DNA of 36,036 nucleotides. It comes from an uncultured Oscillospiraceae bacterium. GTDB lineage: Bacteria > Bacillota > Clostridia > Oscillospirales > Oscillospiraceae. The position numbers and the translations under genes are program-made. Below the pieces are notes generated by a model. It was not told the DNA's origin. It saw only the letters and a program-made list of their open reading frames with translations, and did no database searches. Shown piece by piece: positions 12,521-21,348 of the stretch (position 1 is its first letter; every line of letters starts with the position of its first letter). Location of the stretch: the NCBI GenBank assembly GCA_947631865.1, contig CANRNF010000025.1:1-36036 (forward strand), written 5' to 3'.

Positions 12521-13609
12521 ATGTCGAGCCGAGTTTTCCAAAGCGTGATCCTGCAGATGAAGGACGCCAGCAAGCGCTGCTTCGGCGTCGTGGACGAGCA
12601 GGGCAATGTGATCGCGTCCAGCGACCTGTCTCTCATGGGTTTTTCCATCGGGGACATACACCTTGCCGCCCAGGAAGCGGGAACGGAACTGTTCGTGGTA
12701 TCGGGCAGGACCTGCCGTGTCATCGGTTCCGGCGGCAGAGGCGTCTACGTGGCCTTCGTGGACGGCCAGGACGAGGCCGCCCGGAGCATCTGCATCCTGA
12801 TCTCCGTCGCGCTGGCGGAGGCCAAGAGCAGCTACGACGACAAGCATGACACCACGACCTTCGTAAAGAACATCATCTCCGACAACATCCTTCCGGGCGA
12901 CGTGTACGTCCGTGCCAAGGAGCTGGGCTTCAACGCCGAGACGCCCCGGGGCGTGTTCGTCGTGCGGCAGAACGCCGGCGCGGAGATGGCGGTGCTGGAG
13001 TACCTGCAGAACCTCTATCCCGCCCGGGACAAGGACTTCGTCCTGTCCATGAGCGAGACGGACATCGTCATCATCCGGGAGCTGCAGCCGGGCTTCGACT
13101 CCGCAGAGCTGGAGCGCACCGCCCAGCAGATCCAGCGCAGCCTGGAGCAGGACATGGGCATCCACTGCGTGGTGGGCATCGGCTCGCCGGTGCTGCATCT
13201 GCGGGAGCTGGCTGACCGGTACAAAGAGGCCGAGACCGCTATCGACGTGGGCAAGGTCTTTGAGAACGACCAGACGGTCATCAGCTACGAGAGCCTGGGC
13301 ATCGGGCGCATCATCTACCAGCTTCCCACGACGCTGTGCGAGATGTTCCTGAACGAGGTGTTCAAGAAGAGCCCCATCGAGAGCCTGGACCAGGAGACCC
13401 TGTACACCATCAACAAGTTCTTCGAGAACAACCTGAACGTGTCCGAGACCAGCCGGAAACTGTTCGTGCACCGCAACACCCTGGTGTACCGCCTGGAGAA
13501 GATCAAGAAGCTCACCGGCCTGGACCTGCGGGAATTCGACCACGCCATCGTGTTCAAGGTCGCGCTCATGGTCAAGCAGTACCTGGATTCCCAGAACGCA
13601 CGTTACTGA
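12521..13609 (+). CDS. PucR/CdaR-like transcriptional regulator
   Basis: 362 residues. The C-terminal 65 residues form the PucR-type helix-turn-helix (NLNVSETSRKLFVHRNTLVYR, then LEKIKKLTGLDLREF). The central part (about 120-260) resembles the GGDEF-like domain of CdaR/PucR regulators, and the N-terminal part (about 15-100) is a CdaR-like or GAF-like sensing region. The family activates catabolic or stress genes in response to small molecules; the ligand here is unknown. A GGGGGTAGGA ribosome site precedes the ATG. Only 21 nt separate it from ftsE, so it is probably cotranscribed with the division genes, an unusual place for a catabolic-type regulator. Confidence 0.88.
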   Translation: MSSRVFQSVILQMKDASKRCFGVVDEQGNVIASSDLSLMGFSIGDIHLAAQEAGTELFVVSGRTCRVIGSGGRGVYVAFVDGQDEAARSICILISVALAEAKSSYDDKHDTTTFVKNIISDNILPGDVYVRAKELGFNAETPRGVFVVRQNAGAEMAVLEYLQNLYPARDKDFVLSMSETDIVIIRELQPGFDSAELERTAQQIQRSLEQDMGIHCVVGIGSPVLHLRELADRYKEAETAIDVGKVFENDQTVISYESLGIGRIIYQLPTTLCEMFLNEVFKKSPIESLDQETLYTINKFFENNLNVSETSRKLFVHRNTLVYRLEKIKKLTGLDLREFDHAIVFKVALMVKQYLDSQNARY

Positions 13610-13630
13610 TCTCGCGGAGGCCCCTTTTCT

Positions 13631-14329
13631 ATGGTCCTATTCGATAATGTTTCCATGACATATCCCGGCGGGGACATGCGCGCCATCGACGAGATGTCCT
13701 TCGCCATCGACGACGGTGAATTCGTGTTCCTCGTGGGCCCTTCGGGCAGCGGCAAGACCTCCATCATCAAGCTCATCACCGGCGAGGTCCGGGCCGACAG
13801 CGGGGAGCTGAACGTGAACGGCTTCGACCTGCGCCGCATCCGGCGGGGAAAGCTGCCGGCCCTGCGCCGGACCATCGGCGTCATCTTTCAGGATTTCCGT
13901 CTCATCGAGGATATGACGGTCTATGACAATGTGGCCTTTGCCATGCATGTAGTGGGCGCCTCCAACCGGGAGATCCGGCGGCGGGTGCCCTATGTGCTGG
14001 ACTTGGTAGGTCTGTCCGGGCGGGAGAAGCGATTCCCCCGGGAGGTCTCCGGCGGCGAGCAGCAGCGCGTCGCTGTGGCGCGGGCCATCGTCAACAGCCC
14101 CCAGCTTCTCATCGCGGACGAGCCCACGGGCAACCTGGACCCGGCTCGCAGCCTGGAGCTGATGCTGCTCATGGACCGGATCAACGACAACGAGATGGGC
14201 ACCACCGTGCTGGTGGTGACCCACGAGAAGGAGCTTGTCAACTCCTTCTCCAAGCGGGTCGTCGCCATCGAGGACGGCCGGGTGATCTCCGACGGAATGG
14301 ACGGGTACTACAGCTATGAAATCCAGTAA
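13631..14329 (+). CDS. ftsE: Cell-division ABC ATPase FtsE
   Basis: 232 residues with Walker A GPSGSGKT (36-43), ABC signature [14 protein letters not shown], Walker [14 protein letters not shown] and the H-loop THEKEL. The sequence [10 protein letters not shown] with a short C-terminal end is typical of FtsE rather than importer ATPases. FtsE works with FtsX to switch on an extracytoplasmic peptidoglycan hydrolase at division or elongation sites. The gene overlaps ftsX by 14 nt, implying translational coupling, and the expected hydrolase partners follow. Confidence 0.97.
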   Translation: MVLFDNVSMTYPGGDMRAIDEMSFAIDDGEFVFLVGPSGSGKTSIIKLITGEVRADSGELNVNGFDLRRIRRGKLPALRRTIGVIFQDFRLIEDMTVYDNVAFAMHVVGASNREIRRRVPYVLDLVGLSGREKRFPREVSGGEQQRVAVARAIVNSPQLLIADEPTGNLDPARSLELMLLMDRINDNEMGTTVLVVTHEKELVNSFSKRVVAIEDGRVISDGMDGYYSYEIQ

Positions 14330-15203
14330 GATCGGCTACCTCATCAAAGAGGGCTTCAAATCCATCGGCACCCACGGGTTCATGTCCTTCGCGTCGGTGA
14401 CCATCATCATCGCCTGCCTCGTCATCATGGGAAGCTTCACCCTCATCGCGGTGAACATCGACTCCATGCTGGATAGCCTGGAGGCCGAGAACCAGGTGGT
14501 GGCCTACGTGGAGGAGACCTTCTCCGAGGAGGAGGCCCGGGCCCTGCAGCCGGAGATCGAGTACATATCCAACGTCCGGCTGTGCCGGTTCGTGCCCCGT
14601 GAGGAGGCCATGGAGGAATTCGCCTCCCAGTTCGAGAACCAGGCCCTTTTCCAGGACGTGGACGCCTCGGTGCTTCGTGACCGGTACATCATCTATCTGA
14701 ACGATATCTCCCTCATGGAGCAGACCCAGGAGGAGCTCTACAATATCATCGGCGTGGCCAACGTGGACGCCCATCTGGGCGTGGCGGAGGGCTTTGTGGC
14801 CGTGCGCAACGTGGTCAGCGCCGTGAGCCTTATCCTTGTGGTGGTGCTGGTGGTGGTGAGCGTGTTCATCATGGCCAACACCGTCAAGCTTGCCACATTG
14901 AGCCGGCGGGAGGAGATCGCCATCATGAAGATGGTGGGCGCCTCCAACTGGTTCATCCGCTTCCCCTTCATCGTGGAGGGCCTGGTGCTGGGGCTTTTGG
15001 GCGCCATCATCGCCTTCCTGCTGGAATGGAGCGTCTACGACGTGGTGACCAACCGCATCATCGCCGGCGTCATCGGCCGGCTGGTGTCGGTGATCCCCTT
15101 CTCCCAGCTGAGTCCCATCGTGCTGCCGGTGTATCTGGGGGTGGGTCTCGCCGTGGGCGTGTTCGGAAGCACCATCGCCATCCGCAATTACCTGCAGGTG
15201 TGA
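14316..15203 (+). CDS. ftsX: Cell-division membrane protein FtsX
   Basis: 295 residues. An N-terminal cytoplasmic start (IGYLIKEGFKSIGTHG), a first membrane segment (about 22-45) and a periplasm-facing domain with Glu-rich sequence (about 50-165) are followed by three membrane segments. The C-terminal MKMVGASNWFIRFPFIVEG is a recognised FtsX block. FtsX carries the FtsE signal across the membrane to a coiled-coil hydrolase such as PcsB or CwlO, and two candidate partners are encoded immediately downstream. Confidence 0.97.
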   Translation: MKSSKIGYLIKEGFKSIGTHGFMSFASVTIIIACLVIMGSFTLIAVNIDSMLDSLEAENQVVAYVEETFSEEEARALQPEIEYISNVRLCRFVPREEAMEEFASQFENQALFQDVDASVLRDRYIIYLNDISLMEQTQEELYNIIGVANVDAHLGVAEGFVAVRNVVSAVSLILVVVLVVVSVFIMANTVKLATLSRREEIAIMKMVGASNWFIRFPFIVEGLVLGLLGAIIAFLLEWSVYDVVTNRIIAGVIGRLVSVIPFSQLSPIVLPVYLGVGLAVGVFGSTIAIRNYLQV

Positions 15204-15256
15204 GGGCTGTTCGCCCTGCATCGAACTACGAGAGGACTGATCCTCGGGGAGGAATG

Positions 15257-16465
15257 ATGAAAAAGCACCTTCGGCCCCGTCCGCTGCTGGCGGGCCTTCT
15301 GGCGGCATGGATGCTCCTGTGCGCCGTGCCCGCCTACGCCGCGTCCAGCGAGGACATCCAGGACGAGATAGACGACCTGACCGGCCAGCAGAGCGACATC
15401 CAGAGCCAGATCGACGATATGCAGAGCCGCATCGACGGCCTGGAATACCAGCAGGCCGGCGTTTTGGAGAAAAAGGAGCTGCTGGACCGGAAAAACGACC
15501 TGGCCGCCCAGGAGCTGGAAGTGCTCCAGGAGCAGGTGGCCATCGCGGACGGCATGATCGCCGCGGTCCAGGAGGACCTGACCCAGGCCCGGGCCGAGGA
15601 GTCCGCCCAGAGGGAGCGCTGGCTCCGCCGCCTGCGGGCCATGGAGGAGACCTCCAGCGTGAGCTATATCGAGGTGCTTTTTGAGGCCACAAGCTTTTCC
15701 GACCTTTTGTCCCGCCTGGACATGGTGGGGGAGGTCATGGCCTATGACGAGGACCTGGAGGCCGCCTACACCGCCTCCCGACGGAAGGTGGAGGACCTGG
15801 AGGCCAGGGCCGAGACCATGCTGGCGGAGAACGAACAGCGCAGGCAGGATGTGGAGCGCAAGCAGGCCCAGCTGGTGGCGGATATCAACGCCGCCTGCGA
15901 CCTGATCGCCTCCATGGAGGGCAATATCGCCGACATCCGGGCCGCCCTGGAGGTGGAGGAGGCCACCAAGGCGGAGCTGGCCTCCATCATCGCGGAGAAA
16001 CAGGAGGAGCTGGAAAAGGCCAAGGCCGCAGAGGGCACGGCCAGTCCCGGTTCCGTCACCGGCTCGGGATTCATCTGGCCCAGCTATACGAAGCTGCTCA
16101 CCAGCTACTACGGCCCCCGGTATCTGGAGCTGTACGGCTATACCCGGATGCACGCCGGCGTGGACATCGGCGCCAGCTACGGTTCCCAGATCTGGGCCGC
16201 CCAGGCGGGCACGGTCATCACCGCCGACTGGTACGGCGGCTACGGCAAGTGCGTCATGGTGATGCACGACAACGGCTATACCACCCTGTACGGCCACATG
16301 TCCTCTATCGCCGTGTACAACGGCCAGACCGTGACCCAGGGCCAGGTGCTGGGCTATGTGGGCTCTACCGGCAACTCCACGGGACCCCACCTGCATTTTG
16401 AGATACGCTCCAACGCGAACCCCTCCACCACCTACGATCCGGAGAGCTTCGTCTACTACGGCTGA
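15257..16465 (+). CDS. Coiled-coil M23 peptidoglycan endopeptidase, first copy (EnvC/PcsB/CwlO-like role)
   Basis: 402 residues. A signal peptide with a likely cut after Ala28 (VPAYA/ASS) is followed by long heptad-rich coiled coils (about 30-115 and 180-255) and a C-terminal LytM/M23 domain. The zinc ligands are complete: His299 and Asp303 in HAGVD and the HLHFE motif at 378-382, with YGHMS between. A complete active site suggests a working endopeptidase, unlike E. coli EnvC, which only activates amidases. The frame is open far upstream, but the true start is set by the signal peptide and GGGGAGG at 15246-15252; of two adjacent ATGs, the second (15257) has the better spacing. It lies right after ftsEX and is the obvious partner. 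Confidence 0.93.
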   Translation: MKKHLRPRPLLAGLLAAWMLLCAVPAYAASSEDIQDEIDDLTGQQSDIQSQIDDMQSRIDGLEYQQAGVLEKKELLDRKNDLAAQELEVLQEQVAIADGMIAAVQEDLTQARAEESAQRERWLRRLRAMEETSSVSYIEVLFEATSFSDLLSRLDMVGEVMAYDEDLEAAYTASRRKVEDLEARAETMLAENEQRRQDVERKQAQLVADINAACDLIASMEGNIADIRAALEVEEATKAELASIIAEKQEELEKAKAAEGTASPGSVTGSGFIWPSYTKLLTSYYGPRYLELYGYTRMHAGVDIGASYGSQIWAAQAGTVITADWYGGYGKCVMVMHDNGYTTLYGHMSSIAVYNGQTVTQGQVLGYVGSTGNSTGPHLHFEIRSNANPSTTYDPESFVYYG

Positions 16466-16511
16466 ACGGCCATAGACCGCAAGACCGACCCGCGCATTTT
16501 AGGAGGACCCA

Positions 16512-17807
16512 ATGAAGAGACGCAAAGCATTCATATCTGCCGTTTGTATCATGCTGGTGGTGCTGATGGTCCTGTCCATCACGGTCATGGTCATCGCCCC
16601 CAACGCCCATGCCCAGACCAGCGATGAGATCCAGGACGAGATAGACGAGCTGAACAGCCAGCGCTACGCCATCCAAGGCCGTATGGACGACCTGCAGGAC
16701 GAGATAGACAGCCTGGACTATGAAAAGGCCAACGCCCTGGAAAAGAAGCTCATGCTGGACCAGAAGAACCAGCTGGCCCAGGAGGAGCTGGAGGTCATCG
16801 ACGAGCAGATCGCCATCATCGACAACATGATCGCCAACGTGCAGGAGGACCTGAACAGGGCCCGTGCGGAGGAGGAGTACCAGCGCCAGCGGTGGCTGAC
16901 CCGGCTGCGCGCCATGGAGGAGACCTCCGACGTGAGCTACATCGAGGTGCTCTTTGAGGCCAGCAGCTTTTCCGACCTCCTGACCCGCCTGGACCTGGTA
17001 GGCGAGGTCATGGAATACGACGAGGACCTGGAGGCGGAGTACATCGCCGCCCGTGAGAACGTGGAGACCCTGGAGGCCCAGGCGGAGACCATGTTCGCCG
17101 AGAACGAGGTCCGCCGCCAGGAGCAGGAGACCCGCCGGGCCCAGCTGGAGGCCGACACCGCGGCCGCCTGCGAGCTGATCTCCGCCATGGAGAACAACAT
17201 CGACGAGTACAACAAGACCATCGAAGAGGAAGAGGCCACCATGGCGCAGGTCACTTCCCTGGTGGTCCAGAAGGAGAAGGAACTGAAGGAGGCCAAAGCC
17301 GCTGAGGAGGCGGAGCGCCTCCGGAAGCTGGCCGAGGCCCAGGCCGCGGCCGCTGCCGCCGCCGGCGGCACCAGTTCCGCACCCGCACCCAGTCTGGGCG
17401 GCGGCAGCGGTACCTGGATGATGTGGCCCAGCTACACCACCTACCTGACCTCCCGGTACGGCATGCGGGTCAACCCTGTCTCCGGCATATATAAGCTCCA
17501 CTCCGGCTGCGATATCGGCGCCAAGTACGGCAGTTCCATCTACTCCGCCGCGGCCGGCACGGTGATCCTGGCCGGCTGGAACGGCGGCTACGGCAACTGT
17601 GTGATGGTGAACCACGGAAACGGTTATACTACTCTGTACGGCCACATGAGTTCCATCGCCGTGTCCAACGGCCAAAGCGTGACCCAGGGCCAGGTGCTGG
17701 GCTATGTGGGCTCCACCGGCAACTCCACCGGCCCCCATCTGCACTTTGAGGTCCGGGCCAGCGCCACCGGCGCCACCATGGACCCCATGGCGTTCAGCTA
17801 CTATTGA
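16512..17807 (+). CDS. Coiled-coil M23 peptidoglycan endopeptidase, second tandem copy
   Basis: 431 residues, a paralogue of the preceding gene with the same order: signal peptide (cut near NAHA/QTS), two coiled coils, an Ala-rich linker (about 280-295) and an M23 domain. Long stretches match the first copy, for example RLRAMEETS, SYIEVLFEA and GYVGSTGNSTGPHLHFE. The zinc site is complete (HSGCD at 330-334, HLHFE at 409-413). Differences concentrate in the linker and the start of the catalytic domain. AGGAGG lies 6-7 nt before the ATG. A terminator follows, so ftsE-ftsX-M23-M23 probably form one unit. Confidence 0.93.
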   Translation: MKRRKAFISAVCIMLVVLMVLSITVMVIAPNAHAQTSDEIQDEIDELNSQRYAIQGRMDDLQDEIDSLDYEKANALEKKLMLDQKNQLAQEELEVIDEQIAIIDNMIANVQEDLNRARAEEEYQRQRWLTRLRAMEETSDVSYIEVLFEASSFSDLLTRLDLVGEVMEYDEDLEAEYIAARENVETLEAQAETMFAENEVRRQEQETRRAQLEADTAAACELISAMENNIDEYNKTIEEEEATMAQVTSLVVQKEKELKEAKAAEEAERLRKLAEAQAAAAAAAGGTSSAPAPSLGGGSGTWMMWPSYTTYLTSRYGMRVNPVSGIYKLHSGCDIGAKYGSSIYSAAAGTVILAGWNGGYGNCVMVNHGNGYTTLYGHMSSIAVSNGQSVTQGQVLGYVGSTGNSTGPHLHFEVRASATGATMDPMAFSYY

Positions 17808-17828
17808 CAGACCGATGATATGACCGGA

Positions 17829-17856
17829 CCGGGCGGCTTTTTGTCGCCCGGCCTTT
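17829..17856 (+). terminator. Terminator after the second M23 gene
   Basis: CCGGGCG (17829-17835) pairs perfectly with CGCCCGG (17845-17851) around a 9-nt loop and is followed by CCTTTTGTG. The stem is GC-rich but the T-run is only four long, so termination is likely partial and may allow some read-through to the S41 protease gene. Confidence 0.7.
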
Positions 17857-17876
17857 TGTGACGAAAGGAGATGCCC

Positions 17877-19037
17877 ATGGGTAAGGGCATGAGATACGCG
17901 CTGGCCGCTCTGGGCGGCGCGGCCGCGGTCCTGCTGGTCCTGACCGTGGCCTGCGGCGGTTTTTCCGACCTGTTCCGGGCGGCCCGCTTCGCCTGGGTGA
18001 TGCGCCTTCTGGATGTGAACTATGTGGGCGAGCTGGACCCGGACGAGGTCACGGACCGGGCCCTGACCGCGGCGGTGCAGGGCCTGGACGGCTGGAGCTA
18101 CTACATGGACGCCGAGGCCCTGGCCGCCTACGACGACTACCAGGCCAACCAGTACCAGGGCATCGGCGTTACGGTGATAAAGGACGCCGAGGCCGGCGGC
18201 ATCCGGGTGGTGGCCCTGGAAAAAGACGGCCCGGCCCAGCAGGCGGGCATCCTGGCCGGGGATGTGATCCTGGCGGCGGACGGTCAGAGCATGGCGGAGA
18301 GGACCACAGACGATCTTCGGGCCGTCATCCAGGCGGACTTCGGCGGCCAGGTGTGCCTCACGGTCCGGCGGGCCGACGGCACGGAAGAGGACGTGACCGT
18401 GTCCTGCCAGGTGGTCTACGACGACCCGGTGAGCGGGGAGCTTCTGCGGGACCACGTGGGCTATATCGCCATCGAGAACTTCCACACCGGCGCGGGCCAG
18501 GAGGCCCTGGACATGATAGACGAGCTGCTGGGCCAGGGGGCGGACTGCCTCCTGTTCGACCTGCGGGACGACCCGGGGGGCATCGTGGCGGAGCTCATCC
18601 AGGTCCTGGACCGGCTGCTGCCGGAGGGGACTATCCTGAGTCAGACGGATAAGGCGGGCCATGAGCATGTGCTGACTTCGGACGCCGTGTGCCTGGACGT
18701 GCCCATGGCGGTGGTGGTGAACACCGAAAGCTGCAGCGCCGCGGAGCTGTTCGCCGAGGTACTGCGGGAGTACGACATGGCGACGGTGGTGGGCGAGGCC
18801 ACTACAGGAAAATCCCGCAGTCAGGTGACCTACAACGTGCTGGGCGGCGGAGCGGTGCATCTTTCACATTACAGCTATCTGACCCACGACGGCATCGACC
18901 TGTGGGAGTGGGGAGGCATCGTGCCGGACGTGGAGGTGTCCCTCACCCGGGAACAGGCGTCCCTTCGTGCCACCGGGTTGCTGGAGCTGGAGGACGACCC
19001 CCAGATCCAAGCGGCTTTGGACGCGCTGGACGCTTGA
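17877..19037 (+). CDS. S41-family C-terminal processing protease (CtpA/CtpB-like)
   Basis: 386 residues. An N-terminal membrane anchor (about 5-25) is followed by a PDZ domain (about 95-180, with the GDVILAADGQSM block) and the S41 protease core. The core shows DLRDDPGGIV, the serine region NTESCSAAELF and the lysine block TTGKSRSQVTY, so the Ser-Lys dyad looks intact. The length fits a protease without a peptidoglycan-binding tail. In B. subtilis ctpB sits next to ftsEX, so the linkage is conserved. The start is decided by AAAGGAG at 17864-17870: an ATG at 17871 abuts it, whereas ATG 17877 has normal spacing. Confidence 0.92.
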   Translation: MGKGMRYALAALGGAAAVLLVLTVACGGFSDLFRAARFAWVMRLLDVNYVGELDPDEVTDRALTAAVQGLDGWSYYMDAEALAAYDDYQANQYQGIGVTVIKDAEAGGIRVVALEKDGPAQQAGILAGDVILAADGQSMAERTTDDLRAVIQADFGGQVCLTVRRADGTEEDVTVSCQVVYDDPVSGELLRDHVGYIAIENFHTGAGQEALDMIDELLGQGADCLLFDLRDDPGGIVAELIQVLDRLLPEGTILSQTDKAGHEHVLTSDAVCLDVPMAVVVNTESCSAAELFAEVLREYDMATVVGEATTGKSRSQVTYNVLGGGAVHLSHYSYLTHDGIDLWEWGGIVPDVEVSLTREQASLRATGLLELEDDPQIQAALDALDA

Positions 19038-19062
19038 CAGGATGGGCTTGGATAACTATAAT
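19034..19062 (+). promoter_or_regulatory. Perfect-consensus sigma-A promoter of greA
   Basis: TTGACA (19034-19039), exactly 17 bp, then TATAAT (19057-19062). The -35 box overlaps the TGA stop of the S41 protease gene. The predicted start site is about 30 nt before the greA ATG. Confidence 0.93.
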
Positions 19063-19099
19063 ATTCGCGGACAAAATTCATTGAGCGGAGGTATCGGGA

Positions 19100-19573
19100 A
19101 TGGCTGACGCGAAATTCAAAATGAGCCGGGAGCGGTATGAGGAGATCGCCAAGGAACTGGAGTATCTTCAGACCGTCCGAGAAAAAGAGGTCTCCGAACT
19201 CATCAAGGAGGCCAGAAGCTACGGCGACCTGTCGGAGAACAGCGAGTACGACGAGGCCAAGACCGAGCAGGGCAAGCTCTATTCCAAGATCGCGGAGTAC
19301 AAGAACCTGCTGGAGAACGCCGAGATCGTGGAGCACAACACCCGCGCCGGCGTCATCAGCATCGGCAGCCGGGTCACCGTGAAGGACGTGGAGCTGGGCG
19401 AGGAGGCCGAGTACCAGATCGTGGGCAGCCAGGAGGCAAACCCCATGTCCGGCCGCATCTCCGACGACTCCCCCTTCGGCAAGGGCCTTATCGGCCACAA
19501 GATCGGCGAGACCGTCACCGTGGAGGCTCCCGCCGGGGAGTTTCAGTTCGAGATACTGAACGTCACCTACTGA
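19100..19573 (+). CDS. greA: Transcription elongation factor GreA
   Basis: 157 residues, standard length. The N-terminal coiled-coil domain carries the tip motif GDLSENSEYDEAK (about residues 36-48), whose acidic residues reach into the RNA polymerase active site to trigger transcript cleavage. The C-terminal domain has the conserved ISDDSPFGKGLIGHKIG block. GreA rescues backtracked RNA polymerase. A GCGGAGGTATCGGGA ribosome region precedes the ATG. It forms an operon with lysS, 30 nt downstream, a common pairing in Firmicutes. Confidence 0.98.
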   Translation: MADAKFKMSRERYEEIAKELEYLQTVREKEVSELIKEARSYGDLSENSEYDEAKTEQGKLYSKIAEYKNLLENAEIVEHNTRAGVISIGSRVTVKDVELGEEAEYQIVGSQEANPMSGRISDDSPFGKGLIGHKIGETVTVEAPAGEFQFEILNVTY

Positions 19574-19603
19574 CATCATATTACAAAAGAGAGGAAGACA
19601 CCT

Positions 19604-21103
19604 ATGTTCCAGTACGCGCCGGGGTATCGGACCGCGCCCGAGGGCCTGTCCGACGAGATGCTCGTGCGGCGGGAGAAGCTCTTCAAGCTCCAGGACGCCG
19701 AGCGCGACCCCTACCAGATCACCAAATTCACCCGCACCCACTTCTCCGCCGACATCAAAGACAACTATGACGCGCTGGAGGGGAAACAGGTGTGTGTGGC
19801 CGGGCGCATCATGGCAAAGCGCGTCCAGGGCAAGGCGGGCTTCATGGACCTGCAGGACGACAAGGGCCGCATCCAGCTGTACGTGAGCGTGAACGAGCTG
19901 GGTCCGGAGGGCCTGGCGGACGTGAAGAGCTGGGACGTGGGCGACATCGTGGGCGCCGCGGGCGAGGTGTTCAAGACCCGCACGGAGGCCATCTCCGTCC
20001 ATGTCCATGAGATCGGCCTGCTGGCCAAGAGCCTCCGGCCCCTGCCGGAGAAGTTCCACGGCCTCACCGACACGGACCAGCGGTACCGCCGCCGGTATGT
20101 GGACCTGATCATGAACCCGGATTCCCGCCGGGTCTTTGAACTGCGCACCCGGTTCATCAGCCATGTGCGCCGGTATCTGGACAGCCGGGGCTACCTGGAG
20201 GTGGAGACCCCCGTCCTGGGCACCATCCAGGGCGGCGCCGCCGCGCGGCCCTTCGTCACCCACCACAACACCCTGGACCTGGACATGTACATGCGCATCG
20301 CCACGGAGCTCAATCTGAAGCGGCTCATCGTGGGCGGCATGGAGCGGGTCTATGAGATCGGCCGCATCTTCCGCAACGAGGGCATGGACACCAAGCACAA
20401 TCCCGAGTTCACTACCCTGGAGATGTATGAGAGCTACGCCAACTTCGAGACCATGATGGACTATGTGGAGGGTATCCTGTCTTCCGCCGCCATGGAGCTT
20501 CGGGGCACCTATGAACTGGAGTGGGGCGGAAACGCCATCAACATGGCCCCCGGCTGGCGCCGGCTCACCATGGTGGACGCGGTGAAGGAATACGCCGGGG
20601 TGGATTTCGGCGCCATCAGCGATGACGCCGCCGCCGTGGCCGCCGCCAAGGCCGCCGGGGTGGATATGGACAAGAAGGAGCCCACCTGGGGCAACGCCCT
20701 CTATGAGACCTTCGACCAGAAGGTGGAGGAGAAGCTCATCCAGCCCACCTTCATCACCATGTACCCGGTGGAGGTGTCGCCCCTGGCCAAGCGCAGCCCA
20801 GAGGACGGCCGACTCACCGAGCGGTTCGAGGCGTTCATCAATGCCTGCGAGATGGGCAACGCTTTCTCGGAGCTGAACGATCCCCTGGACCAGCGGCTCC
20901 GCTTCGAGGCCCAGATGGCCCTGAAGGCCAAGGGCGACGAGGAGGCCAACGACATGGACACGGACTTCTGCGAGGCCCTGGAATACGGCATGCCGCCCAC
21001 CGGCGGACTGGGCATGGGCATCGATAGGGCGGTCATGCTCCTGGCCGGCGTGGACACCATCCGCGATGTGATACTCTTCCCCACGATGAAGCCCACGGAC
21101 TGA
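19604..21103 (+). CDS. lysS: Lysyl-tRNA synthetase, class II
   Basis: 499 residues, the usual size. An N-terminal OB-fold tRNA-binding domain (about 60-165, with VCVAGRIMAKRVQGKAGF) precedes the class II catalytic core. Motif 2 is FRNEGMDTKHNPEFT and motif 3 is GLGMGIDRAVMLLAG. The enzyme charges tRNA-Lys in the cytoplasm. No T-box leader is visible upstream; transcription most likely comes from the greA promoter. A strong hairpin follows at 21145. Confidence 0.98.
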   Translation: MFQYAPGYRTAPEGLSDEMLVRREKLFKLQDAERDPYQITKFTRTHFSADIKDNYDALEGKQVCVAGRIMAKRVQGKAGFMDLQDDKGRIQLYVSVNELGPEGLADVKSWDVGDIVGAAGEVFKTRTEAISVHVHEIGLLAKSLRPLPEKFHGLTDTDQRYRRRYVDLIMNPDSRRVFELRTRFISHVRRYLDSRGYLEVETPVLGTIQGGAAARPFVTHHNTLDLDMYMRIATELNLKRLIVGGMERVYEIGRIFRNEGMDTKHNPEFTTLEMYESYANFETMMDYVEGILSSAAMELRGTYELEWGGNAINMAPGWRRLTMVDAVKEYAGVDFGAISDDAAAVAAAKAAGVDMDKKEPTWGNALYETFDQKVEEKLIQPTFITMYPVEVSPLAKRSPEDGRLTERFEAFINACEMGNAFSELNDPLDQRLRFEAQMALKAKGDEEANDMDTDFCEALEYGMPPTGGLGMGIDRAVMLLAGVDTIRDVILFPTMKPTD

Positions 21104-21144
21104 AAAACCGCGTGTTTGCGGGGGAGCGAGGGTATATACCAAAC

Positions 21145-21180
21145 AAGGCTTGTCCGATAAGTTCGGACAGGCCTTGTGCT
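21145..21180 (+). terminator. Terminator after lysS
   Basis: AAGGCTTGTCCGA (21145-21157) pairs with TCGGACAGGCCTT (21163-21175) over 13 bp with one G-U and a 5-nt loop. The tail GTGCTTTG is only mildly T-rich. Confidence 0.75.
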
Positions 21181-21213
21181 TTGTATCAGGAGGCGGTTTG
21201 CGGCATCACTATC

Positions 21214-21243
21214 TTGCCAGACCAGGCTTTATCGTGCTATATT
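21214..21243 (+). promoter_or_regulatory. Promoter of the two-component genes
   Basis: TTGCCA (21214-21219), an 18-bp spacer and TGCTATATT, an extended -10 (hexamer 21238-21243), lie about 105 nt before the response regulator start. The leader in between (21250-21348) contains no hairpin I would defend. Confidence 0.7.
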
Positions 21244-21348
21244 AATAAAGAAGACGGATCCCTCTGCCGGGACGCCAAGCGTATGATGGGCTACTTCCGC
21301 CGGGCTGCCGCCCGCGCCCACGCCGCCTCAGAGAAAGGAAGCGGAACG

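Noticed and set aside
15026-15256. N-terminal extension of the first M23 protein
   Set aside because: It overlaps the end of ftsX, whereas ATG 15257 starts a clear signal peptide behind GGGGAGG.
19574-19603. T-box or lysine riboswitch before lysS
   Set aside because: The gap is 30 nt and holds only a ribosome site, too short for either.
21112-21348. N-terminal extension of the response regulator
   Set aside because: The frame is open, but it crosses the lysS terminator and a good promoter. ATG 21349 has a ribosome site and begins an exact receiver domain.
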